This document shows, piece after piece, positions 1 to 8,322 of a stretch of 64,000 nt of DNA (its first letter is position 1; every line of letters starts with the position of its first letter). Below the pieces are notes generated by a model. The model made no database searches and was not told where the DNA came from. It worked only from the letters and a program-made list of their open reading frames with translations. Position numbers and translations under genes: made by a program. The stretch covers positions 1 through 64,000 of the forward strand of contig JAFVQM010000002.1 in NCBI GenBank assembly GCA_017504795.1, read 5' to 3'. Source of the stretch: Clostridia bacterium. Its GTDB lineage: Bacteria > Bacillota > Clostridia > Christensenellales > Borkfalkiaceae.

Positions 1-21
1 ATACAATTTTAAGTGTATAAT

Positions 22-52
22 TATATTGCCTAATGAGATTTTAGGCATAATA
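22..52 (+). other. Hairpin just upstream of spoVG
   Basis: The arms GCCTAA and TTAGGC are separated by TGAGATT, and the flanks add further partial pairing. No T-run follows, so it is not an obvious terminator. It could be a leader structure for spoVG or the tail of an upstream unit outside the window. The segment CATAAT at 46-51 resembles a -10 box, but I see no matching -35. Confidence 0.3.
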
Positions 53-72
53 TATATAAGGTGGTAGTAAAA

Positions 73-342
73 TTGAAAATATCAGACGTAAGAGTACGCT
101 TAGTACAAAAGGAAGACAGCAAACTTAAAGCTGTGGCTTCGATGACGATTGACGACTGCTTTGTCGTTCATGATATTAAAGTTATCGAAGGGCAAGAAGG
201 CTATTTTATAGCAATGCCTAGTAGAAAGGCAAGTGACGGGGAATATAAAGACATAGTTCACCCCATCAACACTGAAACCCGCAAACTTATTATTGACGTG
301 ATTTTGGAAGCGTTTAACGCTGAACTTAATAAAGCGGAATAA
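73..342 (+). CDS. spoVG: SpoVG regulatory/RNA-binding protein
   Basis: Encodes an 89-residue SpoVG-family protein, a small regulator of septum formation and gene expression in Firmicutes that binds nucleic acid. It opens with the family's ISDVRVRLV strand and contains the conserved stretch [21 protein letters not shown] chose the TTG at 73 because the Shine-Dalgarno AAGGTGG lies 8 bases before it and the protein then starts at the usual family position; the in-frame GTG at 61 is inside that ribosome binding site. The gene stands alone, convergent with the ftsZ end of the division operon. The family is conserved and full length here, so the identification is firm; the TTG start is an inference. 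Confidence 0.95.
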   Translation: MKISDVRVRLVQKEDSKLKAVASMTIDDCFVVHDIKVIEGQEGYFIAMPSRKASDGEYKDIVHPINTETRKLIIDVILEAFNAELNKAE

Positions 343-349
343 AATATTA

Positions 350-372
350 ACGGCAAACAGCCGTTTTTATTT
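350..372 (+). terminator. Terminator of spoVG
   Basis: The stem AACGGC/GCCGTT with a short AACA-type loop is followed by TTTTATTTT, directly after the spoVG stop codon. Confidence 0.6.
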
Positions 373-383
373 TGCAAAAAATT

Positions 384-405
384 ATCCCCTACTTTCGTAG
401 GGGAT
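384..405 (-). terminator. Terminator of the division operon (after ftsZ)
   Basis: A perfect 9-bp stem ATCCCCTAC/GTAGGGGAT with a four-base loop. Read on the minus strand it is followed by AATTTTTT. It lies just past the ftsZ stop and closes the dcw operon. Confidence 0.85.
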
Positions 406-411
406 TTCGTT

Positions 412-1587
412 TTATTTATTATTAGGGTCTTTTTTACCGAACAACCTTTTTACAAAAGGCGGTATTTCTTTTTTAGGTTCTTCTTTGGGCAGATCTTGAA
501 CGGGTTCTTCAACGGTAGGCGCAACGACAACTTTCGGAGCAACTTCTATCGTTGGCTCTTTTTGTTGAACCACTTCTTCAAACGACTGGTTGTCCGTTAC
601 GAAACGCTTTTGGTTAAACGCGCGGTCAGGACTACCCGTAAAGCCGGTAGCGATAATGGTTATAACGACTTCGTCTTTAAGTTCAGGAACGATATTTGCA
701 CCGAAAATAAGGTTTGCAGAATAGTCAACAACACCGTGGATTAAGTTTGCTGCTTCGCTTACTTCACCGATAGACAAGTTATTGTCACCCGAGATGTTAA
801 GAATAATACCGCGTGCGCCTTCGATAGTAGTTTCAAGCATAGGCGAAGAAACTGCTTGACGAACGGCTTCAACAATTCTATTTTCGCCCTTTGCTCTACC
901 TATGCCCATATGTGCTAAGCCTTGACCTTTTATAATCGTTCTAACGTCAGCAAAGTCAAGATTGATAAGCGCAGGCTCGGTAATAAGGTCTGATATACCG
1001 CAAATTGCTTGCTTTAAGTTATCGTCCGCACGGCGAAGTGCTTCGCCCATAGGCGTATTTTTAGGAAGAGAATCAAGAAGTTTATCGTTAGGGATAACTA
1101 TAAGCGTATCAACGAATTTTGCAAGGTTTGCAATACCCTTTTTAGCGTTTTCTTCACGTTTTTTACCTTCAAAAGCAAAAGGTTTTGTAACTACCGCAAC
1201 GGTAACGCAACCCTTTTCTCTTGCAATTTTAGCAATAACCGGCGCTGCACCCGTGCCCGTGCCACCGCCCATACCCGCGGTTATAAATAATAAATTTACG
1301 CCTTCAACTAATTTTTCAAGTTCTTCACGGCTTTCTTCCGCAGCCTTTTCACCTATTTCAGGATACGAGCCCGCACCTAAACCTTCGGTTAACTCTTTAC
1401 CTATTTGTATGCGGTTTTTAACGTCAACCTTAGAGCCCATAAGCGCTTGCACGTCCGTATTAACGGAAACGAACTCCGCGCTGTGGATACCAGCGTCAAT
1501 CATTCTATTAACGGCGTTGTTACCACCGCCACCAACACCGATTACTTTAATTTTGCAAACGTTGAGATTGTTCATTTCTTCAAACAT
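412..1587 (-). CDS. ftsZ: Cell division GTPase FtsZ
   Basis: Encodes the tubulin-like GTPase that polymerises into the Z-ring at midcell. The 391-residue protein has the N-terminal glycine-rich loop [13 protein letters not shown] (about residues 17-29), the tubulin signature [10 protein letters not shown] (about 107-116), the T7-loop region NLDFADV, and a variable Pro/Glu/Val-rich linker from about residue 340. It ends in a FtsZ-type C-terminal peptide, [12 protein letters not shown], the usual docking site for FtsA, SepF and EzrA. The ATG at 1587 has an SD TAAGGAG with good spacing. It is the last gene of the operon, 13 bases after the ftsA-like gene. Length and motifs are typical of the family. 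Confidence 0.99.
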   Translation of the reverse strand: MFEEMNNLNVCKIKVIGVGGGGNNAVNRMIDAGIHSAEFVSVNTDVQALMGSKVDVKNRIQIGKELTEGLGAGSYPEIGEKAAEESREELEKLVEGVNLLFITAGMGGGTGTGAAPVIAKIAREKGCVTVAVVTKPFAFEGKKREENAKKGIANLAKFVDTLIVIPNDKLLDSLPKNTPMGEALRRADDNLKQAICGISDLITEPALINLDFADVRTIIKGQGLAHMGIGRAKGENRIVEAVRQAVSSPMLETTIEGARGIILNISGDNNLSIGEVSEAANLIHGVVDYSANLIFGANIVPELKDEVVITIIATGFTGSPDRAFNQKRFVTDNQSFEEVVQQKEPTIEVAPKVVVAPTVEEPVQDLPKEEPKKEIPPFVKRLFGKKDPNNK

Positions 1588-1600
1588 AGTAACTCCTTAT

Positions 1601-2740
1601 TTATACAAAAAATAATTTATCGCCTACAAGGTCAAGCGCGGTAGAAAGTAGCGCAAAACGCTCGGTAAAATTAGGCTTGTTATAGTGCGGAACTTTCGGC
1701 GCAACGGTTTTAGGGAACACCCCTAATCGCGTTGACATATACTCCACCGCACCTTTAATATCGCAAATACCTTCACCGGTAAAAGCAATTTCAATATCAC
1801 TTGGAACTTTAAGCGTGCAACCTGACACCGCTTTATCACACATTTCAGATATGGTATCTAAAACGCCTTTTGCAATTTTATTACACTCGTTGCGAGAATA
1901 AGCAAAATCACCGTACTCGTTACTTGATACTACGTAGTTTGCGCCTTCTCTATCTTTTAAGCCAAGGTTGAGTTTGTTTTTAATAAGTTCGGCTACTGAA
2001 AACTCGCATGAAAGCCCGTCCGCCAAATAGCCGACTATCATACCACCACCGTACGGAAAAGAATTACTGTATAATAACCCGTTACCGCAAATTATAGATA
2101 AAGTGGTTGTTGAATAACCTACGTTTATAAGTAGTTTACATAGATTTCTCTCTTGAAGAGTAAAAAGATAAGTCGCATCAGCAAAGTTTTGGTTGACGTA
2201 TTTTATATCTAAAACGCCTAACCTACCTAAAATACCGTTAAATATCTCAACAAAGTGGTTGATAACTAAGCCGTAGTAAATTCTAGCCGAAAGCGACGAC
2301 GCTACCTTTCCAACAGGTTCGTTGGTTTTATAATTATCAAGCACGAAATAAACTGCCGAACGGTTTATTAGTTTATACTCGGGATCATCATCGTCATACC
2401 CGTTTTCGTAAAGATACCTAACGTCGTCATGATTTATTTTTTTAGGTTTAGCAAAAGTTAACTTATAGTTTTTAGATAGGGTTTTAGAAAATTCCCCCGG
2501 AACGCCTACGTAAACGGTAGAAATTTTGGAAATTGCGCTACTTTCAATAACGTTTTCAAATAGTTTAATAATTTTGCGCTCTAACTCTTTTACGTCTTCA
2601 AACTCAGCGTCAAAATACGAATAATATTGAGTAGTTTCTACTGCGCGCAAAGAAAAAGCCCCGTTAACACTTTTTTCGCCAACGGTAAGCGTGATATCCT
2701 TTGAGCCTATATTTAAGGTTGCAACGCAGTTTTTGAACAT
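1601..2740 (-). CDS. ftsA: FtsA-like actin-fold division protein without membrane helix
   Basis: A 379-residue actin-fold protein immediately before ftsZ, the classic ftsA position. The phosphate-2-like segment INVGYSTTTLSI and the following SFPYGGGMIV strand-turn resemble the ATPase core (usually DIGxGTT and ITxG). The sequence is divergent from textbook FtsA. FtsA normally anchors FtsZ to the membrane through a C-terminal amphipathic helix after a linker; here the reading frame ends at LLSTALDLVGDKLFFV, which lines up with the end of the ATPase core, so linker and helix are missing. No frameshift is visible: the stop TAA is followed at once by the ftsZ ribosome binding site. It has its own promoter at 2772-2800. 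The alternative is another FtsA/PilM-family ATPase serving this role. Confidence 0.8.
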   Translation of the reverse strand: MFKNCVATLNIGSKDITLTVGEKSVNGAFSLRAVETTQYYSYFDAEFEDVKELERKIIKLFENVIESSAISKISTVYVGVPGEFSKTLSKNYKLTFAKPKKINHDDVRYLYENGYDDDDPEYKLINRSAVYFVLDNYKTNEPVGKVASSLSARIYYGLVINHFVEIFNGILGRLGVLDIKYVNQNFADATYLFTLQERNLCKLLINVGYSTTTLSIICGNGLLYSNSFPYGGGMIVGYLADGLSCEFSVAELIKNKLNLGLKDREGANYVVSSNEYGDFAYSRNECNKIAKGVLDTISEMCDKAVSGCTLKVPSDIEIAFTGEGICDIKGAVEYMSTRLGVFPKTVAPKVPHYNKPNFTERFALLSTALDLVGDKLFFV

Positions 2741-2771
2741 AGTAATTCCCTTTAACTTTTACTTACTATTT

Positions 2772-2800
2772 ATTTTATAATAAATAAACCGCCTTGTCAA
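2772..2800 (-). promoter_or_regulatory. Promoter for ftsA-ftsZ
   Basis: Minus strand: -35 TTGACA (2795-2800), 17-bp spacer, -10 TAAAAT (2772-2777). It gives ftsAZ a promoter separate from the upstream dcw genes. The -35 box is part of the hairpin at 2787-2818. Confidence 0.75.
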
Positions 2801-2818
2801 GACTTGACAAAAGCGGTT
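2787..2818 (-). terminator. Intercistronic hairpin between divIB and ftsA
   Basis: On the minus strand the arms AAACCGCTTTTGTCAA and TTGACAAGGCGGTTT pair through G-U wobbles; on the plus strand the same positions are C/A mismatches, so the structure is meant for minus transcripts. TTTATTTATT follows. The right arm contains the -35 box of the ftsA promoter. Confidence 0.6.
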
Positions 2819-2830
2819 TTTACAGTTTTT

Positions 2831-3598
2831 TTATTGTTTTACGGTAATTTTACCGTTATCTTCTAAAACGGTTATATATTCGCCAAACCCTTTGTTTTCA
2901 AGCGACAAGTAAAACTCGTAGGTTGCATTTAACTTTTCCACAGTCATCTCGTCTGCCTTTAACAAGTTAAAAACTACGCCTTCTTTCATTTTTAAGGTTA
3001 AGGTTTTATACGAAACCCCGTCTTTTCTAACTGAAACGGATATCTTTTGCAAACTGCCTTTTATATCACTAAGCGCAGTTGCCGAATTTTTTAGATAAGT
3101 TGCGGTAGCATCGTCAAATATCTTTAACGATTTACCAACTTTTAAGTTTGTATCAACGTCTGAAAGTGAAAACTCAATTAAAACGTTTTCTATTCCGCTA
3201 ACGTTGTTTACGTTACTTTGTTTCTCACTAAGAACGTTAAAACTCGAATCGAGCGCGTAGTACTTATCGTTTACAAAAATGGTAAACGCCTCAACTCTTT
3301 CTTTGACGGTTACGCTAATTTTATTTGGAAACTCCTTTTTAACGTCAACAACTTCAACGTATCCACTAAGATTAGATAAACCATCTTTAATCTTATCAAC
3401 GCTTAAAAATAACAAATTAGCCCCGTCGTACTTAATAAGTTCTTCTCCACAAAGAGAAGATACGTTTTCAGGCGAATTTTCAACGCTTTCAACGTTGAGT
3501 TCAATATCGGTTACCTTAAATGCCGATGCAAGACAAAAAACTGCTACCGTTACGAACAGTAAACACGTTACTAATACAAGCAGTTTTTTATACTTCAT
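2831..3598 (-). CDS. divIB: Cell division protein DivIB/FtsQ
   Basis: A 255-residue bitopic membrane protein of the divisome core (FtsQ/DivIB-FtsL-FtsB/DivIC complex), which controls septal wall synthesis. It has a short cytoplasmic start, one membrane helix at about residues 5-27, then a POTRA-like domain with the segment GANLLFLSVDKIKDGL and the typical strand VEVVDVKKEFPNKISVTVKER followed by a beta domain. It lies between murA and ftsA, the normal place in Firmicute dcw clusters, with 4 bases between it and the murA stop. It lacks the long charged N-terminus of Bacillus DivIB. Family assignment is firm from the POTRA pattern and position. Confidence 0.92.
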   Translation of the reverse strand: MKYKKLLVLVTCLLFVTVAVFCLASAFKVTDIELNVESVENSPENVSSLCGEELIKYDGANLLFLSVDKIKDGLSNLSGYVEVVDVKKEFPNKISVTVKERVEAFTIFVNDKYYALDSSFNVLSEKQSNVNNVSGIENVLIEFSLSDVDTNLKVGKSLKIFDDATATYLKNSATALSDIKGSLQKISVSVRKDGVSYKTLTLKMKEGVVFNLLKADEMTVEKLNATYEFYLSLENKGFGEYITVLEDNGKITVKQ

Positions 3599-3602
3599 AC
3601 CC

Positions 3603-4856
3603 TTATCCTTCGTTTACGCTCCCGCCTAATATTCTCAACTTTTCGTCAATGCGGTCGTAACCCCTTTTAATAACGTCAAGCCCTGAAACGGTAGTAACCC
3701 CGTCAGCCCCAAGCCCTGCAATAATTAGCGACGCGCCACCCCTAAGGTCGGGCGCGGTAACTTCCGCCCCGTAAAGTTCGGTTTTGCCGTTTACTAACAC
3801 TCTTGAACCAACACGCTCAATGTCGGCGTTCATCTTTTTAAGTTCGTCAACCACCTTAAAGCGAGTTTTGAAAACGCCTTCTTCTATAACGGTTGTTCCC
3901 CTTAAAAAACAAGAGTATGCAAGAATTTGTGATTGTAGGTCTGTCGGAAAGGCAGGATAAGGCGCGGTTTTAATAAACCCAAGCCCACTCCCTGCGCCAC
4001 TTGACTTTATATATATTTTATCACTTGAAAGCATAATTTTGCAAGTGTTATTATGTATTTTTTTTATAAGTTCGGTATTATGTATAAAATCGGCGCCGTC
4101 TATCTCGATTTCTCCGCCCGTAACGAGTGAACAAAGCATAAAAGTTCCAACTTCTATTCTATCCGTTATAGGCTTGAAATACTTTATTTTTGGTTGAAGT
4201 TTTTTAACGCCTTCCACCCTAATTTGCGAAGTCCCCGCACCGTAAATTCTAGCGCCAAGCCTATTTAGAAAGTTTGCAAGACATACGACTTCCGGTTCTT
4301 TTGCCGAGTTTAATATTATCGTTTCGCCCTCTGCTAAGCACGACGCCATTATCAAATTTTCAGTAACACCTACGCTACTAAACGGCAAAAATATTTTACT
4401 GCCTTTTAATTTATCCGTTCTAAGGTATAAATATTCACCGTTTGACACTTCAACCCCTAACTTTTTTAACGTGTCAAGATGCATATCGATAGGTCTTTCG
4501 CCAAAATTACAACCGCCGGGGCGTACGGTAGATACTTTGTGAAACCTTGATATCAGCGAACCAAGTAGAAATATTGACGCGCGAATTTTCCTTGCTTCTT
4601 CGCAAGGTATTTCGGGATTATATAGCGTAGAACAATCGACGTACAAAACGTCGTCATCGTATCGGTATTTACCGCCCATTGATTTAATAATTTCAAGTAA
4701 AACGTCAACGTCTTTTAGCCTTGGAACGTTCAAAAACCCCACTTCAAAGTCAAGGAGTACGCAAGACGCAATTAGCGGTAACAACGCGTTTTTTGCTGAT
4801 TTCACTTCGACTTTTCCGTAGAGTTTATTTTTTCCTTTTACGATTAGTTTATTCAT
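3603..4856 (-). CDS. murA: UDP-N-acetylglucosamine 1-carboxyvinyltransferase MurA
   Basis: Catalyses the first committed step of peptidoglycan synthesis, transfer of enolpyruvate from PEP to UDP-GlcNAc. The 417-residue protein has the start KSAKNALLPLIAS (family GAKNAALP) and the catalytic cysteine loop VRPGGCNFGERPIDMHL, where the Cys is the residue attacked by fosfomycin. The later motif PYPAFPTDLQSQ is also canonical. It sits where murG is usually found in this cluster, between ftsW and divIB. In the window murG, murC, murB and murF are absent. Length is normal. Confidence 0.97.
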   Translation of the reverse strand: MNKLIVKGKNKLYGKVEVKSAKNALLPLIASCVLLDFEVGFLNVPRLKDVDVLLEIIKSMGGKYRYDDDVLYVDCSTLYNPEIPCEEARKIRASIFLLGSLISRFHKVSTVRPGGCNFGERPIDMHLDTLKKLGVEVSNGEYLYLRTDKLKGSKIFLPFSSVGVTENLIMASCLAEGETIILNSAKEPEVVCLANFLNRLGARIYGAGTSQIRVEGVKKLQPKIKYFKPITDRIEVGTFMLCSLVTGGEIEIDGADFIHNTELIKKIHNNTCKIMLSSDKIYIKSSGAGSGLGFIKTAPYPAFPTDLQSQILAYSCFLRGTTVIEEGVFKTRFKVVDELKKMNADIERVGSRVLVNGKTELYGAEVTAPDLRGGASLIIAGLGADGVTTVSGLDVIKRGYDRIDEKLRILGGSVNEG

Positions 4857-4871
4857 TTTCTAACACCTATA

Positions 4872-4888
4872 TAGTCATAGTATGACTA
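4872..4888. repeat. Small palindrome between ftsW and murA
   Basis: TAGTCAT-AGT-ATGACTA, a 7-bp perfect inverted repeat in the 53-base gap. No T-run follows on the minus strand. It may be an operator or RNA stabilising hairpin; function unknown. Confidence 0.4.
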
Positions 4889-4909
4889 AAAAGGCGCTAG
4901 GGTTAAAAA

Positions 4910-6019
4910 TTAAAATTTATCGACGTTTTTTGAAACGTTAAAAAGTATGCCAAACGCTGTCATAAACACGATAAGTGACGTATTTCCGCAACTAATTAAC
5001 GGTAGCGGTAGCCCCGTTGGCGGAATGCTACCCGTAACTACTAACGCGTTTATAAGTGCTTGAACGGTAAATACGGTTGTTATCCCAACCGCTAACATAA
5101 ACCCAAAAAAGTTTTTACATTTAATTGCAACTTTGTAACCGCGAAAGCAAAGCACTGCCATAATTAAAAAAAGTATTAAAGTTCCTATAAAACCTAATTC
5201 TTCACCGATAACTGAGAGTATAAAATCACTTTCCGAAAAAGGTAAAAACCTATACTTTTGCCTAGAATTGAAAATTCCCACGCCAAACAAACCGCCACTG
5301 CCTAACGCGTAAAGTGATTGAAGTAGTTGATACCCCTCGCCTTTCGGTGACGCCCACGGGTTTACAAACGCCATTAGTCGCTTTAACCGATACGGCTCGA
5401 TAATAATAAGTACAGGTAGCGCTATAATTACGGGAATTATTATTGCAAAAAGATACCGTTTTTTCATACCCGCGCTAAAAAGTAACGCTATCATAAGCGC
5501 GCCAACGCAAACGGTTATACTCATATTGGGTTCAAGCATAATAAGTAGGCAAATTAGTAGCCCTACTAAAATTACGGGCAATATGCCTATAAAAGTTTTG
5601 GCGCGAGTTGGGTCTTTATAAAAGTAACCGCCAACGAATATTACGAACGAGAACTTAGCAATTTCAGACGGTTGAACGGTAATACTACCTATTCCTATCC
5701 AACGCTTTGCACCGTAGTTTTCAACGCCGAGTGGCGTGAACACTAAAACGAGTAAAACGATAGATAATATTAGTAGCGGATATCTTATTTTAAGTAATTT
5801 TTCATAGCCAAGGTAAGATATTGAGATAAAGGAAATAATTCCAAGTAACAACCCTATAAGTTGCTTTTTAGCGTAATAATATTTATCCCCAAACTGAACT
5901 TCGGCGTGATAATATGACGCTGAATATATCATTATAACGCCAAACGTCGCCAAGCCTATTACTATTATAGGGATTAAAATATCGCCTTTACTCTTCGAGT
6001 GATTTAGCGATTTTAACAA
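4910..6019 (-). CDS. ftsW: SEDS peptidoglycan glycosyltransferase FtsW/SpoVE
   Basis: A polytopic SEDS-family protein that polymerises lipid II at the septum together with a class B PBP. About ten hydrophobic segments are visible, with the family motifs KRWIGIGSITVQPSEIAKF and the C-terminal GSIPPTGLPLPLISCGN. An in-frame ATG at 6088 would extend 69 bases further into murD, but the TTG at 6019 has the ribosome site GGGGAG six bases ahead and gives a 369-residue protein starting just before the first membrane helix, so I prefer TTG. The gene overlaps murD by 32 bases, implying translational coupling. It could act in vegetative division, sporulation or both; the sequence does not tell. Confidence 0.95.
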   Translation of the reverse strand: MLKSLNHSKSKGDILIPIIVIGLATFGVIMIYSASYYHAEVQFGDKYYYAKKQLIGLLLGIISFISISYLGYEKLLKIRYPLLILSIVLLVLVFTPLGVENYGAKRWIGIGSITVQPSEIAKFSFVIFVGGYFYKDPTRAKTFIGILPVILVGLLICLLIMLEPNMSITVCVGALMIALLFSAGMKKRYLFAIIIPVIIALPVLIIIEPYRLKRLMAFVNPWASPKGEGYQLLQSLYALGSGGLFGVGIFNSRQKYRFLPFSESDFILSVIGEELGFIGTLILFLIMAVLCFRGYKVAIKCKNFFGFMLAVGITTVFTVQALINALVVTGSIPPTGLPLPLISCGNTSLIVFMTAFGILFNVSKNVDKF

Positions 6020-7331
6020 ACCTTTCTCCCCTTTCTTCAAAACTATTAAACTCGTCAAAACTTGCAGTGCCTGGCGAAAGCAAAACAATTTCGTTTTTAT
6101 TTGCTAGTTTGTATGCGGTTTTTATAGCGTTATCAAAACCTTTAACTGCGATAACTCCGTCAAGATTAGCCTTTGACGCGTAAAACATCATGCTGTTTGA
6201 ATTGCTACCCGTAATTACTACGTTTTTAACGCTTTTTGAGTTTTTAATATTTTCAAACACGCTAGTATAATCAAGCCCCTTTTCGCTACCGCCCATTATT
6301 AAAACTGCGTTTTTATCAAGGCTATTTATCGCCTTTACGGTGCTATCTGGGTTAGTTGACTTGCTGTCGTTTATAAAAGTAACGCCGTTTACCGTGCAAA
6401 CGGTTTCAAAGCGGTGCTTTACACCCTTAAAATTAGATAAACTCTTTTTAATTTCTTCGTTTTTTACCCCAACTATTTTAAGCGCGCAAACTGTGGCTAA
6501 AACGTTTTCAAGGTTGTGCGGTTCTTTTAAGGATAAATCTTTAATTTTAATAATTTCTTCGCCTTTATAAACCACGTTGTCGCCGTCTATATAACAGCCG
6601 TCAACCACTTCTCGCGTTGAAAACCATATAACTTTTGCCTTGGTTATATTAGAAAACTGTTTTACCCTTTCGTCGTCGTAGTTAAGTACTGCAAACTCAC
6701 TTTCTTTAAGTGGAAGTAAAATTTTGCTTTTTACGAGCGAATAGTTTTCCATAGAATAATGCCTGTCGAGATGATCTGGCGTTAAATTTAGTAGTATCGA
6801 TACGTGTGGAGTGAACGAATACGTAGTTTCAAGTTGAAAACTAGAAACTTCTAATACGCAAAGTTCGCTAGCGTTAACTTCGTTTACGGTTGACGTTATA
6901 GGCGTTCCAACGTTTCCAGCAAGTATAGATTTAATTCCGCTCTTTTCAAGCGACTTATGTATCATTGAACAAACGGTGGTTTTACCGTTAGTTCCAGTAA
7001 CTGCAATAATCGGGGTAGTTATTGCGGTGTACCCAAGTTCTAACTCCCCTATTATTCGCTTACCTTCTTTCTTATAAGTAATAGCGATATCGCTATCTAT
7101 CGGAACGCCAGGGCTAATAACTAAAACATCGATATACTCAACGGCTTTTTTATAGTCGTCAACGATTTTTGCACCTAAAAATTCAAGTGCTTCGATATTT
7201 TTTTGAATTTGTTCGGTTTTGCGCTTATCGTAGATATAAACGCTTGCCCCCTTTTCTAATAAAAACTTAGTTGCAGATACTCCACTTTTTTGTAACCCTG
7301 CAACTAAAAAATTCGTCGTTTTATAATACAT
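5988..7331 (-). CDS. murD: UDP-N-acetylmuramoylalanine-D-glutamate ligase MurD
   Basis: Cytoplasmic ATP-dependent ligase adding D-glutamate to UDP-MurNAc-L-Ala. The 447-residue protein shows an N-terminal Rossmann start (VAGLQKSGVSATKFL), the Mur ligase P-loop VTGTNGKTTVCSMI at about residue 114, the central LNLTPDHLDRH motif and the C-terminal domain with NDSKSTNPDST. The D-glutamate it adds is made by MurI, encoded at 13583-14311. It follows mraY with a 7-base gap and an AGGAG ribosome site. Full length, no oddities. Confidence 0.97.
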   Translation of the reverse strand: MYYKTTNFLVAGLQKSGVSATKFLLEKGASVYIYDKRKTEQIQKNIEALEFLGAKIVDDYKKAVEYIDVLVISPGVPIDSDIAITYKKEGKRIIGELELGYTAITTPIIAVTGTNGKTTVCSMIHKSLEKSGIKSILAGNVGTPITSTVNEVNASELCVLEVSSFQLETTYSFTPHVSILLNLTPDHLDRHYSMENYSLVKSKILLPLKESEFAVLNYDDERVKQFSNITKAKVIWFSTREVVDGCYIDGDNVVYKGEEIIKIKDLSLKEPHNLENVLATVCALKIVGVKNEEIKKSLSNFKGVKHRFETVCTVNGVTFINDSKSTNPDSTVKAINSLDKNAVLIMGGSEKGLDYTSVFENIKNSKSVKNVVITGSNSNSMMFYASKANLDGVIAVKGFDNAIKTAYKLANKNEIVLLSPGTASFDEFNSFEERGERFVKIAKSLEE

Positions 7332-7338
7332 AACACTC

Positions 7339-8322
7339 CTATAAATAACAAATAATTATCGCTAAACCTAAAACTAAGGTAACGAGAAAATATGCGTATG
7401 AAATTTTACTTTCGCTAAACCCTAGTTTTTGAAAATGATGATGGATAGGCGACATTAAAAACACCCTTTTTTTCGTTCTTTTGTAATGTAAAACTTGAAT
7501 TATAACCGAAACTGCCGACGCTACGAAACAAATGCCTAGTACTGGAATAAACAAAGTGTTTCCCGAAAAAATTGAAATTGAAGATATAGCCCCGCCTATC
7601 GCAAGCGAACCCGTATCGCCCATAAAAACGCTTGCCTTTTGGGTATTAAACAGTAAATATCCTAGCAATGAACCCGCTAAAATTATAGAGTACAAAGAAA
7701 GGTTTTTATATTCGTTTATAACTACGTAGAAAGCGTCGTTCAGTTTAATTTGAAGTAGTATCAAAGCGCCTATAACTATAAAGTACACGGTGCTAACTGA
7801 GGCGCAAAGCCCGTCAAGCCCGTCGGTTAAATTTACGGCGTTAACAGTCGCTACGAATATAATAGCGTTTATAGGTATCGAGTACACTCCAAGCGTTAGT
7901 TTTTTTAAGGTAAAAGGAACGTACAAAAAGTCAAGCCCGCTCTCGTAGGCAAAATATCCCGATATTAGCGAAATTACGATTTGAAATATGAGTTTTTGCC
8001 TAGCGGTTAACCCTTCGTTTTTTCTTAGTTTTATCTTTATAAAATCGTCGATAAACCCAACCAACATAAATGCAAGTGTAATTGAAACTGCTAAAACGCC
8101 AAGTCTATTTTTACCGCTTGAAAAGATAAAATATAGCGCGGTTGAAGATATTATAAAAAACAGACCACCCATAGTTGGCGTTCCGCTTTTTTTAGCGTGT
8201 TCTTCAACGTATTTAAGAATTGGTTGACCTACTTTTAATCTTTTTAGAAACGGAAGAATTAAATAGCCTAATATAACGGTTAAAAGTATTGATAATAAGC
8301 CTGCTAAAACGCTAGTTTTCAA
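7339..8322 (-). CDS. mraY: Phospho-N-acetylmuramoyl-pentapeptide transferase MraY
   Basis: Integral membrane enzyme that makes lipid I by moving phospho-MurNAc-pentapeptide onto undecaprenyl phosphate. The 327-residue protein has about ten membrane segments and the active-site loops VGFIDDFIKI (Asp-Asp), NAVNLTDGLDGLCA, and the histidine loop MSPIHHHFQKLGFSESKI. It overlaps murE by four bases (ATGA), typical of coupled translation. Length is at the short end of the family but complete. Confidence 0.97.
   Translation of the reverse strand: MKTSVLAGLLSILLTVILGYLILPFLKRLKVGQPILKYVEEHAKKSGTPTMGGLFFIISSTALYFIFSSGKNRLGVLAVSITLAFMLVGFIDDFIKIKLRKNEGLTARQKLIFQIVISLISGYFAYESGLDFLYVPFTLKKLTLGVYSIPINAIIFVATVNAVNLTDGLDGLCASVSTVYFIVIGALILLQIKLNDAFYVVINEYKNLSLYSIILAGSLLGYLLFNTQKASVFMGDTGSLAIGGAISSISIFSGNTLFIPVLGICFVASAVSVIIQVLHYKRTKKRVFLMSPIHHHFQKLGFSESKISYAYFLVTLVLGLAIIICYL

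Noticed and set aside
962..1615. 217-residue plus-strand frame opposite ftsZ
   Set aside because: A shadow of the conserved ftsZ coding strand; composition is Ser/Pro-rich low quality and it has no ribosome site.
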